NCBI GenBank assembly: GCA_025370055.1
Contig: CP073041.1
Location: 1,612,001 to 1,676,000 of the forward strand
Origin: Woronichinia naegeliana WA131
Lineage (GTDB): Bacteria > Cyanobacteriota > Cyanobacteriia > Cyanobacteriales > Microcystaceae
Direction: 5' to 3'
Length of the DNA stretch: 64,000 nucleotides
Position 1 is the stretch's first letter. Each line of letters starts with the position of its first letter. The notes beneath the pieces were generated by a model that ran no database searches, was not told the DNA's origin, and saw only the letters and a program-made list of their open reading frames with translations. Shown piece after piece: positions 17,578-28,137 of the stretch. The translations under genes were made by a program, and so were the position numbers.

Positions 17578-19251
17578 TTACAACAGCTTTTATCAACTAA
17601 AGGTCGCACCCCTTCCGTAACACCTGAACCAATCGGATACTTTTTCTCTATGTATTCAGCATAATCCATTTGATGCTGATGATTCTCGTAATAAGTAATC
17701 GCCGCTTGTAGTTTCTCGGTAAGATTCTTAGAATGACTTTTTTCTTCTTTGACTTCTTTCATCAGATTTAGCAGTTCTCCTGCTTTTCCTTTTTCATGCT
17801 TGAGTTCTCGACAATTTTCAGTCAACCATTCTTTTTGTTTTGACACGGTATTCGGATGCAACGCTTCTGCCAAGGCACCTAAGTAGGGCTTGCTGAAAAA
17901 GTCAAAAAACGAAAGAAATGTGGGTTAGGGAAGTATGGACTGAAAAAGCATAGATAACTTATCCTTATGGAAACAAATCAAAATACAGATTTTGTTTAAT
18001 ATATTGTTCCTTTCTGTCTAAAAAGGTCAACACAAATCACTCCTCACAAAAGAGAGGAAAATTAACACCATTTTTCACAAGAAAAACGACTCTACAACTT
18101 TTTACTTTTTGTCTTCTGAAGTAGAGTAGAAAGATTCATTACCAAAAAGTTCATCGCAATTACCGTTTCCGAGGTCTCAGGTAGTTTGGCCATCACTCGA
18201 CCAAGACTAAATTTCCTCTTTCCCTGTCCGAATTTACCCTCAATGGCATTACGCACTCTTTCATCTGAGCGTGCCTCTTTCTTTTTTTCTTTGCTCACCT
18301 CTTTCGGCGGTCTTCCCAATCGGGGACCACTCATTCTTATATCCCTTTCTTTACAATAAGCTCGATTCGCTTTTGTTCGATAGATTTTATCCACATGAAC
18401 CGATTCCGGATAACATCCTGTTTCCCTTTTATATTCTTCTATTCGCGCTTGTAAATCTCCCGATTCGTTGTAATTATCCCAACTTAATTTGTCTAAGAAG
18501 ACAAAGCCATTCACATTACTTGCCGATATTTTAGCTCCAAACTCTACTGCTTTTCCCGCTTTTCCACGCACTATTGGACGCACGTGAGGTTGGCTTACAC
18601 TCACAATTCTGTTTTCTACTTTATTTGTCTTTTTTTCATACATTTCTAACTGTTGCTCATACACTTTTCCTATCGTTACAAGCTCTTCTTGCTCTTTTTT
18701 CGTTAGTTTTTCTAACTTTGCTCCCTCTTCTATCATTTTTTCTATATGAGACAAGTTTCTTTTTATATATCCTAGTTGTTTTTTTGTTCCTTTTCTTCTT
18801 TCTTTTTTTGACTGGACAGTGGGAAGTTCTCGAGGCGTGTAAGTGGAGAAAAGAAAATCGGACATCCGATACAAAAGAGTGCCGTTATGTCCGAAACTGG
18901 CTGATATAAGAAAATCGATAGCCAGTGCTATCTATCAATTATGCAACTATGTCAGCGACTAGAGCAAATCCTCAATAATCTCCGTCCAGCCTTTAGCCGA
19001 GAAGCAACGTTCCAATGGTTTATCCTGTTAGTCTGGGGAGTAGTGCTCAACAGCCAACCCAGCGCAATAACTAGCTATGTCAATGCCATTGGCTTAACAG
19101 AGAGCTACTACAATCAGGCTCTACATTGGTTTGATTCCAAGGCGTTTAGGGTCGAAGGACTAACTTTACAATGGTCAAAGTGGCTAAGTCAGCATGAAAG
19201 TCTATACAGAATTAAAGGGGTGCGACCTTTAGTTGATAAAAGCTGTTGTAA

Positions 19252-20190
19252 TCAGGGTTCTACAGGGAACCCATATTGATCAAGTTTTGCCCAAAATTGA
19301 CTCCATCGTTCCTTGGTCAATACCAAAGCTCGTAGGCTCAAAATAATTCCTGCTCCTTTTTCCTTCCATCGCATCCCTGAACAACATAATCGTTGTTTGA
19401 CCAACGTCTTACAAGCTGCTTCCGTAACACCTGAACCAATCGGATACTTTTTCTCTATGTATTCAGCATAATCCATTTGATGCTGATGATTCTCGTAATA
19501 AGTAATCGCCGCTTGTAGTTTCTCGGTAAGATTCTTAGAATGACTTTTTTCTTCTTTGACTTCTTTCATCAGATTTAGCAGTTCTCCTGCTTTTCCTTTT
19601 TCATGCTTGAGTTCTCGACAATTTTCAGTCAACCATTCTTTTTGTTTTGACACGGTATTCGGATGCAACGCTTCTGCCAAGGCACCTAAGTAACCAGAGG
19701 CATGATAGAAATCTAATATCTGTTCTTCCGTTTGCTTTTCTAAAAACTTCCAATTTGATTCTGCCCCGTCTGCTATCCCGACCAATGTTGCCTCTGGATA
19801 ACGGTTTTTCGCTCGCTCAATTTCTCTTTCTAATCTTTCTAGAAAACTCTTTTTTCCATACTCTGGTGCCGCACCTAGATAGATTGTATGTTGACGTTCG
19901 CCTTCACTATCGTATAGGGAAACGGTTCCCACCATTGCTTCACGGTAGCCATCCTCACACATCAGCATACAGGTTCCATCTAATCCTATTCCCACTGTTG
20001 CAATTTGGCTATCCTCCTTGGGCGGGGCATAACTCCACGCTTCTTCTTTTGCCTGTACCACACTTCCTACTGCTTCACTCAATCTTTGGATATAGGATAG
20101 CGCTACTTTTCTACCATGATTTTCTAATAAATCATTTTTCACCTCTTTGCCTGCCATCCCTGACATTTTTGAGGATACCTGTTTTGCCAA
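19252..20190 (-). CDS. K2 transposase, catalytic frame (orfB)
   Basis: 312 aa, identical in sequence to K1 orfB, with the same DDE residues. Needs the same +1 shift from orfA. Confidence 0.9.
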   Translation of the reverse strand: MAKQVSSKMSGMAGKEVKNDLLENHGRKVALSYIQRLSEAVGSVVQAKEEAWSYAPPKEDSQIATVGIGLDGTCMLMCEDGYREAMVGTVSLYDSEGERQHTIYLGAAPEYGKKSFLERLEREIERAKNRYPEATLVGIADGAESNWKFLEKQTEEQILDFYHASGYLGALAEALHPNTVSKQKEWLTENCRELKHEKGKAGELLNLMKEVKEEKSHSKNLTEKLQAAITYYENHQHQMDYAEYIEKKYPIGSGVTEAACKTLVKQRLCCSGMRWKEKGAGIILSLRALVLTKERWSQFWAKLDQYGFPVEP

Positions 20191-20560
20191 TAATGGCGTT
20201 GATGTTATGATTATCCTTGCTTCTCTTTCTAAGGGGCAATACGTTTTTCCTCAAAGGTGAACGCTGATATACATGACGATTCACTATAACCTCACCATAA
20301 GGTGTTTGATATTCTTTCGGTTGCTCTCCCTTACTCTTCCAGATTTCTTCACCGATTTTTAAGGGTGAACCATCTGTATCTAAATATTTCAAGGCTTCTT
20401 TGCTGGCGATGCAACCTACTTCGTTTAAGCCTTTTTGAATATTTATTTCTGTATCCAACATTGAACGACTGAGTTCTAATGTTAGTTCTATTTTTATCTT
20501 TGAACCCTCTACATTAATTAGTTTTGCTGTCATCATTGTTTCCTCTTTGTCACTTTTCAT
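20132..20560 (-). CDS. K2 transposase, upstream frame (orfA)
   Basis: 142 aa, identical to K1 orfA, including the frameshift region TTTGAGGAAAAACG. Confidence 0.85.
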   Translation of the reverse strand: MKSDKEETMMTAKLINVEGSKIKIELTLELSRSMLDTEINIQKGLNEVGCIASKEALKYLDTDGSPLKIGEEIWKSKGEQPKEYQTPYGEVIVNRHVYQRSPLRKNVLPLRKRSKDNHNINAIIGKTGILKNVRDGRQRGEK

Positions 20561-22576
20561 CCCATGTTAACACTTTTCTTTTCCTTCATCAACTAAAGGT
20601 CACACCCAATTAAAGGGAAACGGGTGTATGTGGGTGATGGCATCAAAGTGGGGAAAGAAGGACGCAAGATGCCAGGTGTAAAACGACTACACCAAGAATC
20701 GGAAGATGTGTCCAAGCCAGAGTGGATAAGGGGTCATTACTTCAATGCCTTGAGTATTTTGGTGGGAGTAGGGAAAGCCTGCTTTGCCTTGCCCTTAGTG
20801 TTGCGGCTAGACGATGGCATCAAGTCCAAAGCAACCGAGAAGGGGGAGGGAAAAGGCAAAAAAAAGGTGAAGACGAGCCTGGTGACAAAAATGGCTGACC
20901 TTTGTGTTACTTACGCAGAGGCAGGGAGTTATGTAATTTTGGATGCTTATTTTGCTTGCGAACCAGTGCTCAAAAGTTTTCGCCAGAACGCCTTGCATCT
21001 AATCACAAGAGTGCGTTGCTCCACCGTCGCCTATGCCCCCTTTTGTTCCGTGCCGACGCTGACGGGGAGAGGACGACCACGGATTTGGGGGAGTTCGATA
21101 AAACTAGAAAAGCTGTTCGCTCTGGCGGCGGACTTTCCGACAGCTAAAGTCTGGCTCTATGGTCAACAAGTCACGGTTTCTTATCAGTGCTTTGAGTTCC
21201 ACTGGGATAGTCCCCATCAGCTCGTCAAGTTTGTTCTGACCCAATTGCCTAACGGACGACGACTGATTCTGCTTTCTACTGATCTCTGTTTGACTGGACC
21301 TGAGATTATTGCCGCTTACGGTCTCCGATTTAAGATTGAAGTCACTTTTCGTCAATTAGTCCATCTTTTGGGCAGCTTTGCCTATCGTTTTTGGCTTAAG
21401 AGTCTTCCTACTTTACCTACCTGGCCCAGCAATCTTATCCTCAGTGACTATCCACAAGCTGTTCAGACTCAGATTTTAAACAAGGTAGAAGCCTTTGAGC
21501 GTTTTGTTAACCTTAATGCCATTGCTTTAGGGCTACTTCAAATTCTCGCCTTAGAGTTACCCCAGGGGATTTGGGCTAATTTTCCTCGATGGTTTCGGAC
21601 ATTACCATCCCATGGCTACCCTAGTGAACGGATTGCTCAACTAGCCCTTCAACATCAAGCCCAAATGATTTTTCCTCAAAGTCCACCCAGTCTGCTTTTG
21701 CCTAAATTCCTTACCGCTAAACTTGCCTCTTCCCCAAGCCCTGATATGCTTACTTTCGTCGCATAGTCATTACCTTATCTGGCATCCATAAACTTCCCAC
21801 TGTCCAGTTTTTGACACACGACGTTTTTTTGCTATGGCTAAGTACTCTTTTCTTGCCACTTCCCTATAAGTCCTCGGCTTTTCTTTCCTTTTCTCTTTTA
21901 TTTCTTCATACAGCTTATCTATTATTTTTTCTGTTTTTTCTCTGGCATCATTCAATATTCCTATATCCGTTGGATATTTTATATCTGCTGGTGTACAAGT
22001 CGCATCTAACAATAACTTTCCTTCATTTTCTTTTTTTTCTGACGCTACACCCGTCGCTTTTTTTTCTATTTCTTTATTAATTTTATTTATTAATTCCATT
22101 CCTATTTTTTTACGAAAATGAACCATCATTGACGCATTAAATGCTTCTTTGCTACTATAGCTTTCCATTCCTATAAAGTACTGTAAATAAGGGTTCTCTT
22201 TTATTTGTTCTACTGTTTCTCTGTCACTTTTTCCTGAAATTTCTTTGATAATTAATGCTCCTAATGCCATTCTAAATGATTTGGCTGGGGCTCCTTTTTT
22301 TTCTGTGAAGTTTTTTGCATATTCTTCCTCATATTCTTCCCAAAGAATCATTTTTGACATTTCTATCCAACGATTTTCTTCGTCTAACTGCCCGCCGAAC
22401 AGATTTTTCAAGTTTTCTGGTGTTTCAATTGAGTACTGTTGCTTTCGGTACATCTGCTTTCTCTCTTCTTAATGCAATGGTTTTGAGGCATTCTACCCTA
22501 TTTTCGTGCATTCTAGCGGTTCTTAATTCGCCTACTATTTTTCTCCGTAAAGGTCTCAGCTTTTTTCAGCAAGCCC

Positions 22577-24312
22577 TACATAAAAAAAGAACAAAGAAAA
22601 TAAGAAAAGTCATTATGACAAAAGATAATACTGACAAGTAGTAGCCCCAAAAAAGCGCAAAATCCTCTCTCGCTCAAGCGTTAGATTGATTATTTGGGGA
22701 CAATTATCCAGTACAACCCAATGAACTCCTCTCAACATCTGAAAAATCCAACGCAGTGTCGGACGCTGAGTCGGCTTTCCCAACTGATTAGGCACAGTCT
22801 CCTCCTGCTCTGCCAGAGCCAGTCTCAGTTTACGTTGTCCCAAGCTGTACACCAGTAAACACAACACCATGATGAAACTCAATGCCATAATCCGCTCAGG
22901 GGTTTTGAGAAAAACACTGGACGCCAAAAACAGAGGGTCTTTAAGGAAGCGAAAACCTCGCTCTACCCCTTGCTGTTGCTTGTAGTGGACAAGCAGTTGC
23001 TCATCGCTCAAAGAGTCTCCATCTAGCTGATTCGTCGCCAAGACAAAACGTCCTGCTGCCCGCTCTGAAGCTTGAACTTTCGCACTATTGAGGCTGAAAG
23101 TGGCTTGGGCATGATAGCTACGACGAATGGGCTGTTCATGGGGACGGGGTTTACCTCGATGACCGTAATGACATTTTTCGACGACAGTTAGGTCTTGAAG
23201 AAGATGCCATTCTAAACTCTTCTCCCATCGGCTCAGGGCGGTTAAAGCATCCTCCCGACAAGCAAATTCCTGATGCTGTAATTGTTCTAATTGTCTTTGA
23301 GCTTGAGCCGTTGCTTTCTCTGTCTTCTTCGTCAGTTGTTTGAGGTCTAAAGCTTTTTTTTGCTCGCTATCTACCACTATCCAACGTTGTTTGACTCCCC
23401 CATATTCACTTTCTAAGGAGGTAAGACGATAGCCCTCTAAATCAGTTGTGATGAATTGCTCCGAGGCTAATTGACTGACCGCATCCTGCACTTCTCTAAT
23501 CGTTTTCGGCACAGAACATAACCAGTATATGCCGGTTAACTTTTGCAAGTTATCGGCACTGTATAAGGCTGAATCTGCTATATACAAACCATCGAATTGC
23601 CACTGCTCATTGAACTTTTTCAAGAGTTTAGCAAACTCTTTTTTATCACTTTGATTGCCATCTCCTAATTCGAGAAAAGCGGGAATGTCGCCATCCCCCC
23701 AACAGACTAGATTCAAGACAAATTGTTTCAAGTCTGGTCGCTTATCCTTTGAATAGCCATGAGTGATATGGATTATTTGGCTTTCTTTGTCTTCTCTCTC
23801 CACCGATAATTTATATTCCCCTTGTACCGATAATGAACTGGAGTCTAAATGGGAACTTTTCATCACTATTTTGAAGATTTCTACGGCTTTTAGACAAATT
23901 CCGAGAAACAAACGGCTGATGCCGGCCATAAAGATTAAATCTAAGACTCTCCCTAAACGGTCATCATTCAGGTCGCTGGCTTTTATTCCTTTTCCTAAAA
24001 GATGTTCTACTGGTTTATCTTCAAAAAAACGACTGAACAAATATAAAGGAGAGTTGATAAAGCCTAAGCCATTGAGAATCATCGCTTTCACTACCAGACC
24101 CGCACTGATTTTAGCACGGTCATTTTCTCCTAGTTGTTCATTGATATAATCCACTAGACCTAGTTCATCAACTATCGCCGCGATTATTCCTAAATGGTCG
24201 AGATTTTTAACGTTTAATTGGGTCATTTTCTCTTGGGTTTATTAGCTTTTTTATTTTAACTATTCTGTAGCCATTTTTGAATCTATTTTTATTTTTTCAA
24301 GACTAGTACGGA
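22577..24312 (-). mobile_element. IS1634-type element, near complete
   Basis: Carries an intact 537-aa transposase gene. The 5' side ends near TAGTACGGAATACGGG (about 24312), a sequence that recurs as TAGTACGGGATATGGG at 26895 at the end of a second IS1634 fragment. The 3' end abuts F1 at 22576 and no matching inverted repeat is seen there, so that end is probably trimmed. Confidence 0.75.
22613..24226 (-). CDS. IS1634-family transposase
   Basis: 537 aa, full length for the family. The N-terminus (LDHLGIIAAIVDELGLVDYI) and the block AGLVVKAMILNGLGF are diagnostic of IS1634. Asp residues in LYIADSALYSADNL and the C-terminal GVERGFRFLKDPLF (with Glu) fit the DDE core. The frame is intact, so it could be active, provided the element ends are complete. 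Confidence 0.9.
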   Translation of the reverse strand: MTQLNVKNLDHLGIIAAIVDELGLVDYINEQLGENDRAKISAGLVVKAMILNGLGFINSPLYLFSRFFEDKPVEHLLGKGIKASDLNDDRLGRVLDLIFMAGISRLFLGICLKAVEIFKIVMKSSHLDSSSLSVQGEYKLSVEREDKESQIIHITHGYSKDKRPDLKQFVLNLVCWGDGDIPAFLELGDGNQSDKKEFAKLLKKFNEQWQFDGLYIADSALYSADNLQKLTGIYWLCSVPKTIREVQDAVSQLASEQFITTDLEGYRLTSLESEYGGVKQRWIVVDSEQKKALDLKQLTKKTEKATAQAQRQLEQLQHQEFACREDALTALSRWEKSLEWHLLQDLTVVEKCHYGHRGKPRPHEQPIRRSYHAQATFSLNSAKVQASERAAGRFVLATNQLDGDSLSDEQLLVHYKQQQGVERGFRFLKDPLFLASSVFLKTPERIMALSFIMVLCLLVYSLGQRKLRLALAEQEETVPNQLGKPTQRPTLRWIFQMLRGVHWVVLDNCPQIINLTLERERILRFFGATTCQYYLLS

Positions 24313-24317
24313 ATACG

Positions 24318-24999
24318 GGCTCTAACACAGAAGTCGAAGAAATTAGCATAGATGGTGGGAAGGTACGACTCAGAACTCCCAAGGGAGAACCCTTAATTTG
24401 GCGTGATTATAAAGGAGTCAGTTTTCATCAATTGGGGGTAGCTGCCTTTTTTCAAGATAACTCGGCTTTATTAGATTTGGTTAATTCTCAAATTTTGGCT
24501 AAGCCTTTAATTTGTTTGGGAGATGGACATGATGGTATCTGGAACTTATTTCGTGAGATAGGACAGAAACATGAGCGAATTGAAATTTTGGACTGGTATC
24601 ACTTAATTGAAAACCTCTATAAAGTTGGGGGGTCATTCCAGCGAATTGAGGAGGTCAAGTCTTTTCTTTGGACGGGTGAAGTGGATGCCGCTATCTCCTG
24701 TTTTGAGGGATGGTCAGAGCCTCAAGCTGAGAATTTTATCATTTATTTAAACAAGCATAAACATCGGATTGTCAATTATGGTTATTTGCAGGCAGAGGGC
24801 ATTTCTATTGGCTCTGGCTCTGTCGAATCTCAAGTTAAACAAATTGGTCATCGTCTTAAAATTACTGGTGCGAGTTGGAATTCTGACAATGTACCACAAG
24901 TCCTTCGTCATCGCTGTTCCTATTTAAATGATTACCTTTTTTGACTCTTTCATTTACCTCGTTAAGTATTTCTACTTATTGCAGAGGTGAGATGCTCCC
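24318..24999 (+). pseudogene. L1: ISKra4-like transposase, 5'-truncated
   Basis: The frame reads EISIDGGKVRLRTPKGEP at 24334 onward, then GDGHDGIWNL, EILDWYHLIENLYKVGGS and IGSGSVESQVKQIGHR, ending at 24944. These give all three DDE residues, but the N-terminal ~150 residues are gone, cut by the IS1634-type element. The right element end GGTGAGATGCTCCC is at 24999. A different subtype from L2/L3. Confidence 0.82.
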
Positions 25000-25138
25000 T
25001 GAATAAATACAAGGGAGAATTAATAAATCCTAAGCCATTGAGAATCATGGCTTTAACCACCAGACCCGCACTGATTTTCGCACGGTCATTTTCTTGTAAC
25101 TGTTCATTGATATAATCCACTAGACCTAGTTCATCAAC

Positions 25139-26740
25139 CTAACTTTTCCCGTTAAGTGCGGATTGCAAGCTGCCAGCCTTGGCAAAGGTCATGCAACTTC
25201 AACCAACCGCGCCAAAGGACTTGGATACCGAGAGGAGTTTTACGACGATGTTCAAGATAACCACCAAGAAAAGCAACAGACTCGACAGCCCAAGCAACAG
25301 TCAAAATAGGGGGAAGTTTTTGAGAGGCGGCTGCTTTTAACACCTGAAGTTGAAGAGGATTAAGAATTTCAATCGCGAGAGCATCGGGCTGGGTACGATG
25401 AAGATAAGTAACGTGTAAAAGTTCAACAGCAATGACACTTAAAAAACCCAAAAGAGTTTTCATTCCATCAGAGGCAAGTCGATAACGCTCACTCTGACAA
25501 CCAGACTTAAGGACTTTATGAAATTCTTCAACCCGCCATCGGTAGGTGTACCAACGAAGAATAGTGACAGCCATCTCAATAGTCTCAACAACTTCTGTAG
25601 TCAGAAGCATCCAAGATAAAGGAGTTTCGCCTTCGGGACAATCGATTTCTGTCGCATAAACAGCATAGACATTCAACGGGTCACGATTATCAAAACGATA
25701 GGGAGTTCGTAGATTAACTGAGCAAAATCGGACGGCAAGCTTAACCTTCCGTGCTTTTCTTTTTCCTGTACTCGGAATCTCGATTTCTTGATGAAAACGA
25801 ATCGGTTCTGATTCCAAATGTTGCCAAAGTCGTTCACTATTTTTGTCTAAACTACGATTATGAGACGCTCTGACCAGCACTCCTGTATGCTTGAGTTGAC
25901 GCACTGAGTCAAAGACTTCTGAAACATCTCCTTCTCTGTCAAATACATGAATTACCCTCGTTGAACTTTCTACCTGTTTCTCACAGGTGTTTAGAGCCTC
26001 TACCCATTTGTAGGATTCTTTTTCCTCAAATGGTCTTTGACGAGCTGCTTTTCTTTGTTCTTTCTGTCTTTCTTTTTTCTGCTTCGCCGTTTCATCTGTT
26101 GGGGGCTTTTCTTTTACCTCCCTATTCCACAGTTTTTGCCATAATAAACCTAATACTTGTCCTTTTTCTGGCTCAATTGCTAAAGCACTATGCAGTATTA
26201 ATCCATTCCCTCCTTTTCCAGTCGGCCCATACCCTTCCCTTTTTTCCTTGATATTGCGATAATCTAAGAAGGTCGTATCTCCGACTGATAGCATTATCTT
26301 ATATTCTTCTACGGCGGCAGTTGTCATTTCACAGTGCGGCTCTATTATCTTGACAAAGTCTGTTTTCGGATTCCCAAAAATTCATAGGCCCTCTTTAACT
26401 CGTTTCCTCCCTTAAACACTTCTGATAAGGCTTTTCCAAACCCCTCACTTAACTTTTTCCCAATCGAGAAGGCACGATTGTTTAGCCTCTCGTCTCCCAA
26501 TTCACAACTGGCAAAGTTTTTTGTCCACCATTCCAACATTTTTTGACCTGCCCTTTAAGATTTTCTCCATTTTACAGTCTCATACTCCCTTCATCCTTTG
26601 TTTTTGAAATTTGAACGATAAGCGGGATGATGGCTTCAGAATATTTTTTTCCTGTCAAGAGAATCATTACTCAAACCCTTGCCAGATAAAGCCTCTAGAA
26701 GTTTGCATTGCTGGATTTTGGACTTAACGGGAAAAGTCAG
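25139..26740 (-). mobile_element. IS4-type (Tn5-like transposase) element, 1602 bp
   Basis: Ends CTAACTTTTCCCGTTAAGT and ACTTAACGGGAAAAGTCAG, imperfect inverted repeats. Perfect 10-bp target duplication GTTCATCAAC (25129-25138 and 26741-26750). Inserted in the IS1634-type fragment. Confidence 0.92.
25152..26539 (-). pseudogene. IS4-type (IS50/Tn5-like) transposase with a frameshift
   Basis: The first frame (26539-26345) begins MLEWWTKNFASCELGDERLN, the N-terminal DNA-binding motif of Tn5-like transposases. The second (26327-25152, 391 aa) has Asp in LSVGDTTFLDY, VIHVFDREGD and the YREK-like block WRVEEFHKVLKSGC. The family sequence continues across the break as FLGNPKTDFVKIIEPH only with a -1 shift near 26380. 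No canonical slippery heptamer is present (GAA TTT TTG), so a disabling mutation is more likely than programmed shifting. Confidence 0.85.
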
Positions 26741-26898
26741 GTTCATCAACTACGGCCGCGATTATTCCTAAATGGTCGAGATTTTTAACGTTTAATTGGG
26801 TCATTTTCTCCTCGGTTTGTTAGCTTTTTTATTTTAACTATTCTGTTGCTATTTTTGAATCTATTTTTATTTTTTCAAAATTAGTACGGGATATGGGT

Positions 26899-27971
26899 TA
26901 AAACAGCATCTCACCGAATCAGCCCGTATCCTGCGCAAATATACGGAACCAGAGAAACAGAAGGACTTTGGAAGCATCGAAGTAGAAGTCAGAACCCAGA
27001 TGTTAGAAATTGTGGGGCCAACAATGGGGGAGTTTTTTTTTCAGAAGGGGGAAAAAAACGGTCTGGAAACAAGCGAAAAATCAAAACCCTAGTCGGAGAA
27101 GTGGAAATAAGCCAAAAACAAGCCAGAAAACTAAAGGTGTCGCCAAAAATCGTCTTAAGTCCAGGTTTAGAGAAATGCTGTCTAAGAGCCAGTGCGAAAA
27201 CATCCTACCAACAAGCAGAAGAAGATATAGAGGAGTTGATGGGGATAAAAGTAGGACATAGCAGTTTACATCGCTTGGTAGAACGGACAGAACTGCCCTT
27301 AGCTCAAGCTCAGTCAGAGAGTGCGGGGGTCAGTATAGATGGGGGAAAGATTTGTCTGCGGGGCGAGGAGAAGGAAGGGGGACAGTGGCGAGATTATAAA
27401 CTGGTGAGTCTTCATGGCAATGTCTGTGAAGCCTTTTTCCAAGACCCAGAGGGCTTAAAGAATTGGAGCAATGTTCAACCTTTGTCCCCAATAGTGACCT
27501 TTTTGGGAGATGGTCATCCCGCAATCTGGAATGCGGTAGAGAGTTTCGCCACTCAATCGTGGCTGATACGACGAGAGGTGTTGGATTGGTATCATCTCAA
27601 GGAGAATCTGTTCAAAGTGGGTGGCTCTCTCAAACGGCTAGAAGCAGTGGAGCATTTACTGTGGCGGGGTTTTGTGAACAAGGCAATAGATGCGTTTGAT
27701 GGAGTCAAAAGCAAGAGGGCAAAGAATTTTCAAGCCTATTTGACGAAGCATTATCAGCGTATCCCTGATTACCAATACTATCAACAGCTTGGTATTGTGA
27801 TTGGTTCTGGTGATGTGGAGTCTAAGATTAAACAGGTGGGAGCTAGGGTTAAATTGTCGGGAGCACGTTGGCATCTTCATAATGTTTCTCGTATTCTTCG
27901 GCTACGATGTGCTTATCTCAATCACTCTCCTCTTTTGAGTGTCAATGTATTATCTTAAGTGGGATGCACCC
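26899..27971 (+). mobile_element. L2: ISKra4-like element, left end missing
   Basis: Nearly identical to L3 from 26899 on, ending GTGGGATGCACCC at 27971. Its left end is replaced by the IS1634-type fragment. On the right it abuts an ISAzo13-type transposase gene, into which it probably inserted. Confidence 0.88.
27101..27958 (+). CDS. L2 transposase, catalytic frame
   Basis: 285 aa: Asp in VSIDGGKICLRG, Asp in FLGDGHPAIWN, EVLDWYHLKENLFKVGGS, Glu in IGSGDVESKIKQ. The upstream frame that should feed it by a -1 shift (A AAA AAC at ~27057) starts only at 26899 and lacks its N-terminus and start, so the copy is probably dead. Confidence 0.85.
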   Translation: MEISQKQARKLKVSPKIVLSPGLEKCCLRASAKTSYQQAEEDIEELMGIKVGHSSLHRLVERTELPLAQAQSESAGVSIDGGKICLRGEEKEGGQWRDYKLVSLHGNVCEAFFQDPEGLKNWSNVQPLSPIVTFLGDGHPAIWNAVESFATQSWLIRREVLDWYHLKENLFKVGGSLKRLEAVEHLLWRGFVNKAIDAFDGVKSKRAKNFQAYLTKHYQRIPDYQYYQQLGIVIGSGDVESKIKQVGARVKLSGARWHLHNVSRILRLRCAYLNHSPLLSVNVLS

Positions 27972-28137
27972 GCATGAATTGACTACGACGCGAATGATTT
28001 TCAGGTCCATTATCCTGATTTATCACCAATTTCTCAATATGACTAAAGCGATGCTTTACACTTTCCCACCAACTTTCTAATATGTCACCAATGCAATCTG
28101 CTGTTAATTTGGACGACACAAAAAATAAAGATAATTC

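Larger units (their letters stand above)
16222..17611 (+). mobile_element. K1: complete ISKra4-type element, 1390 bp
   Basis: Ends GGGTGTGACCTTTAGTTGAT and, inverted, GGGTGCGACCTTTAGTTGAT. Flanked by the perfect 8-bp duplication CTTCCGTA (16214-16221 and 17612-17619). Ends, length and 8-bp duplication fit the ISMich2 group of the ISKra4 family. It sits inside K0, an older copy of the same element, in opposite orientation. Confidence 0.95.
16013..17885 (-). mobile_element. K0: older ISKra4-type copy, split by K1 and truncated
   Basis: The left end GGGTGCGACC starts at 16013. Element sequence runs to 16221, is interrupted by K1, resumes at 17620 and stops at 17885, where the IS5-type copy F1 begins. 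The rest of K0 (its left part in transposase terms) is absent on the far side of F1. Coding orientation is minus. The frame 17550-17873 is the leftover of its transposase (GSGVTE... and upstream). Confidence 0.9.
19218..20607 (-). mobile_element. K2: complete ISKra4-type element, 1390 bp
   Basis: Same ends as K1 in the opposite orientation, flanked by the perfect 8-bp duplication AATTAAAG (19210-19217 and 20608-20615). It interrupts the IS4-type transposase. Confidence 0.95.
18941..21766 (+). pseudogene. IS4/IS701-like transposase, interrupted by K2
   Basis: Exon-like halves 18941-19217 and 20616-21766 join in frame once K2 and one duplicate are removed, restoring a transposase of about 475 aa. 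Candidate DDE residues are Asp in YVGDGIKVGKEGRKMPG, Asp in VILDAYFACEP and Glu in RFKIEVTFRQL. No other damage is visible, so excision of K2 would restore the gene. Confidence 0.85.
18812..21807 (+). mobile_element. IS4/IS701-like element (1598 bp net), itself split by K2
   Basis: Terminal inverted repeats CTGGACAGTGGGAAG (18812) and CTTCCCACTGTCCAG (21807). The target duplication TTTTTGA flanks it (18805-18811 and 21808-21814). With K2 and one 8-bp duplicate removed it is 1598 bp. Family name is from the transposase and is tentative. Confidence 0.88.
18092..22453 (-). pseudogene. F1 transposase, interrupted
   Basis: N-terminal 216 codons lie at 22453-21808 and the C-terminal part at 18811-18092; joined they give the same 452-aa protein as F3 and F4. 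The interruption falls in ...KKRRVSK/KERRKG.... It has the H variant (NLSHIEKM), shared with F2 but not with F3/F4. Confidence 0.9.
17886..22576 (-). mobile_element. F1: IS5-type element (1688 bp net), split by an IS4-type element
   Basis: Ends GGGCTTGCTGAAAAA and its inverse at 22576. Removing 18812-21807 and one 7-bp duplicate restores exactly 1688 bp, the length of the intact copy F4. F1 itself is inserted in K0 on the left side (…CCTAAGTA); the right neighbour is not K0, so a deletion or recombination followed. Confidence 0.9.
25000..26895 (-). pseudogene. IS1634-type fragment, split by an IS4-type element
   Basis: Pieces 25000-25138 and 26751-26895 match the 5' part of the IS1634-type element (start codon at 26804, MTQLNVKNLDHLG...), about 62 codons plus the leader. 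The rest was lost where L1 abuts at 25000. Confidence 0.8.

Noticed and set aside
21811-22641. Phe/Leu-rich plus-strand frames opposite the F elements (also near 28523, 28826, 34637, 36859)
   Set aside because: They are the antisense shadow of the Lys/Glu-rich IS5-type transposase and repeat with every copy.
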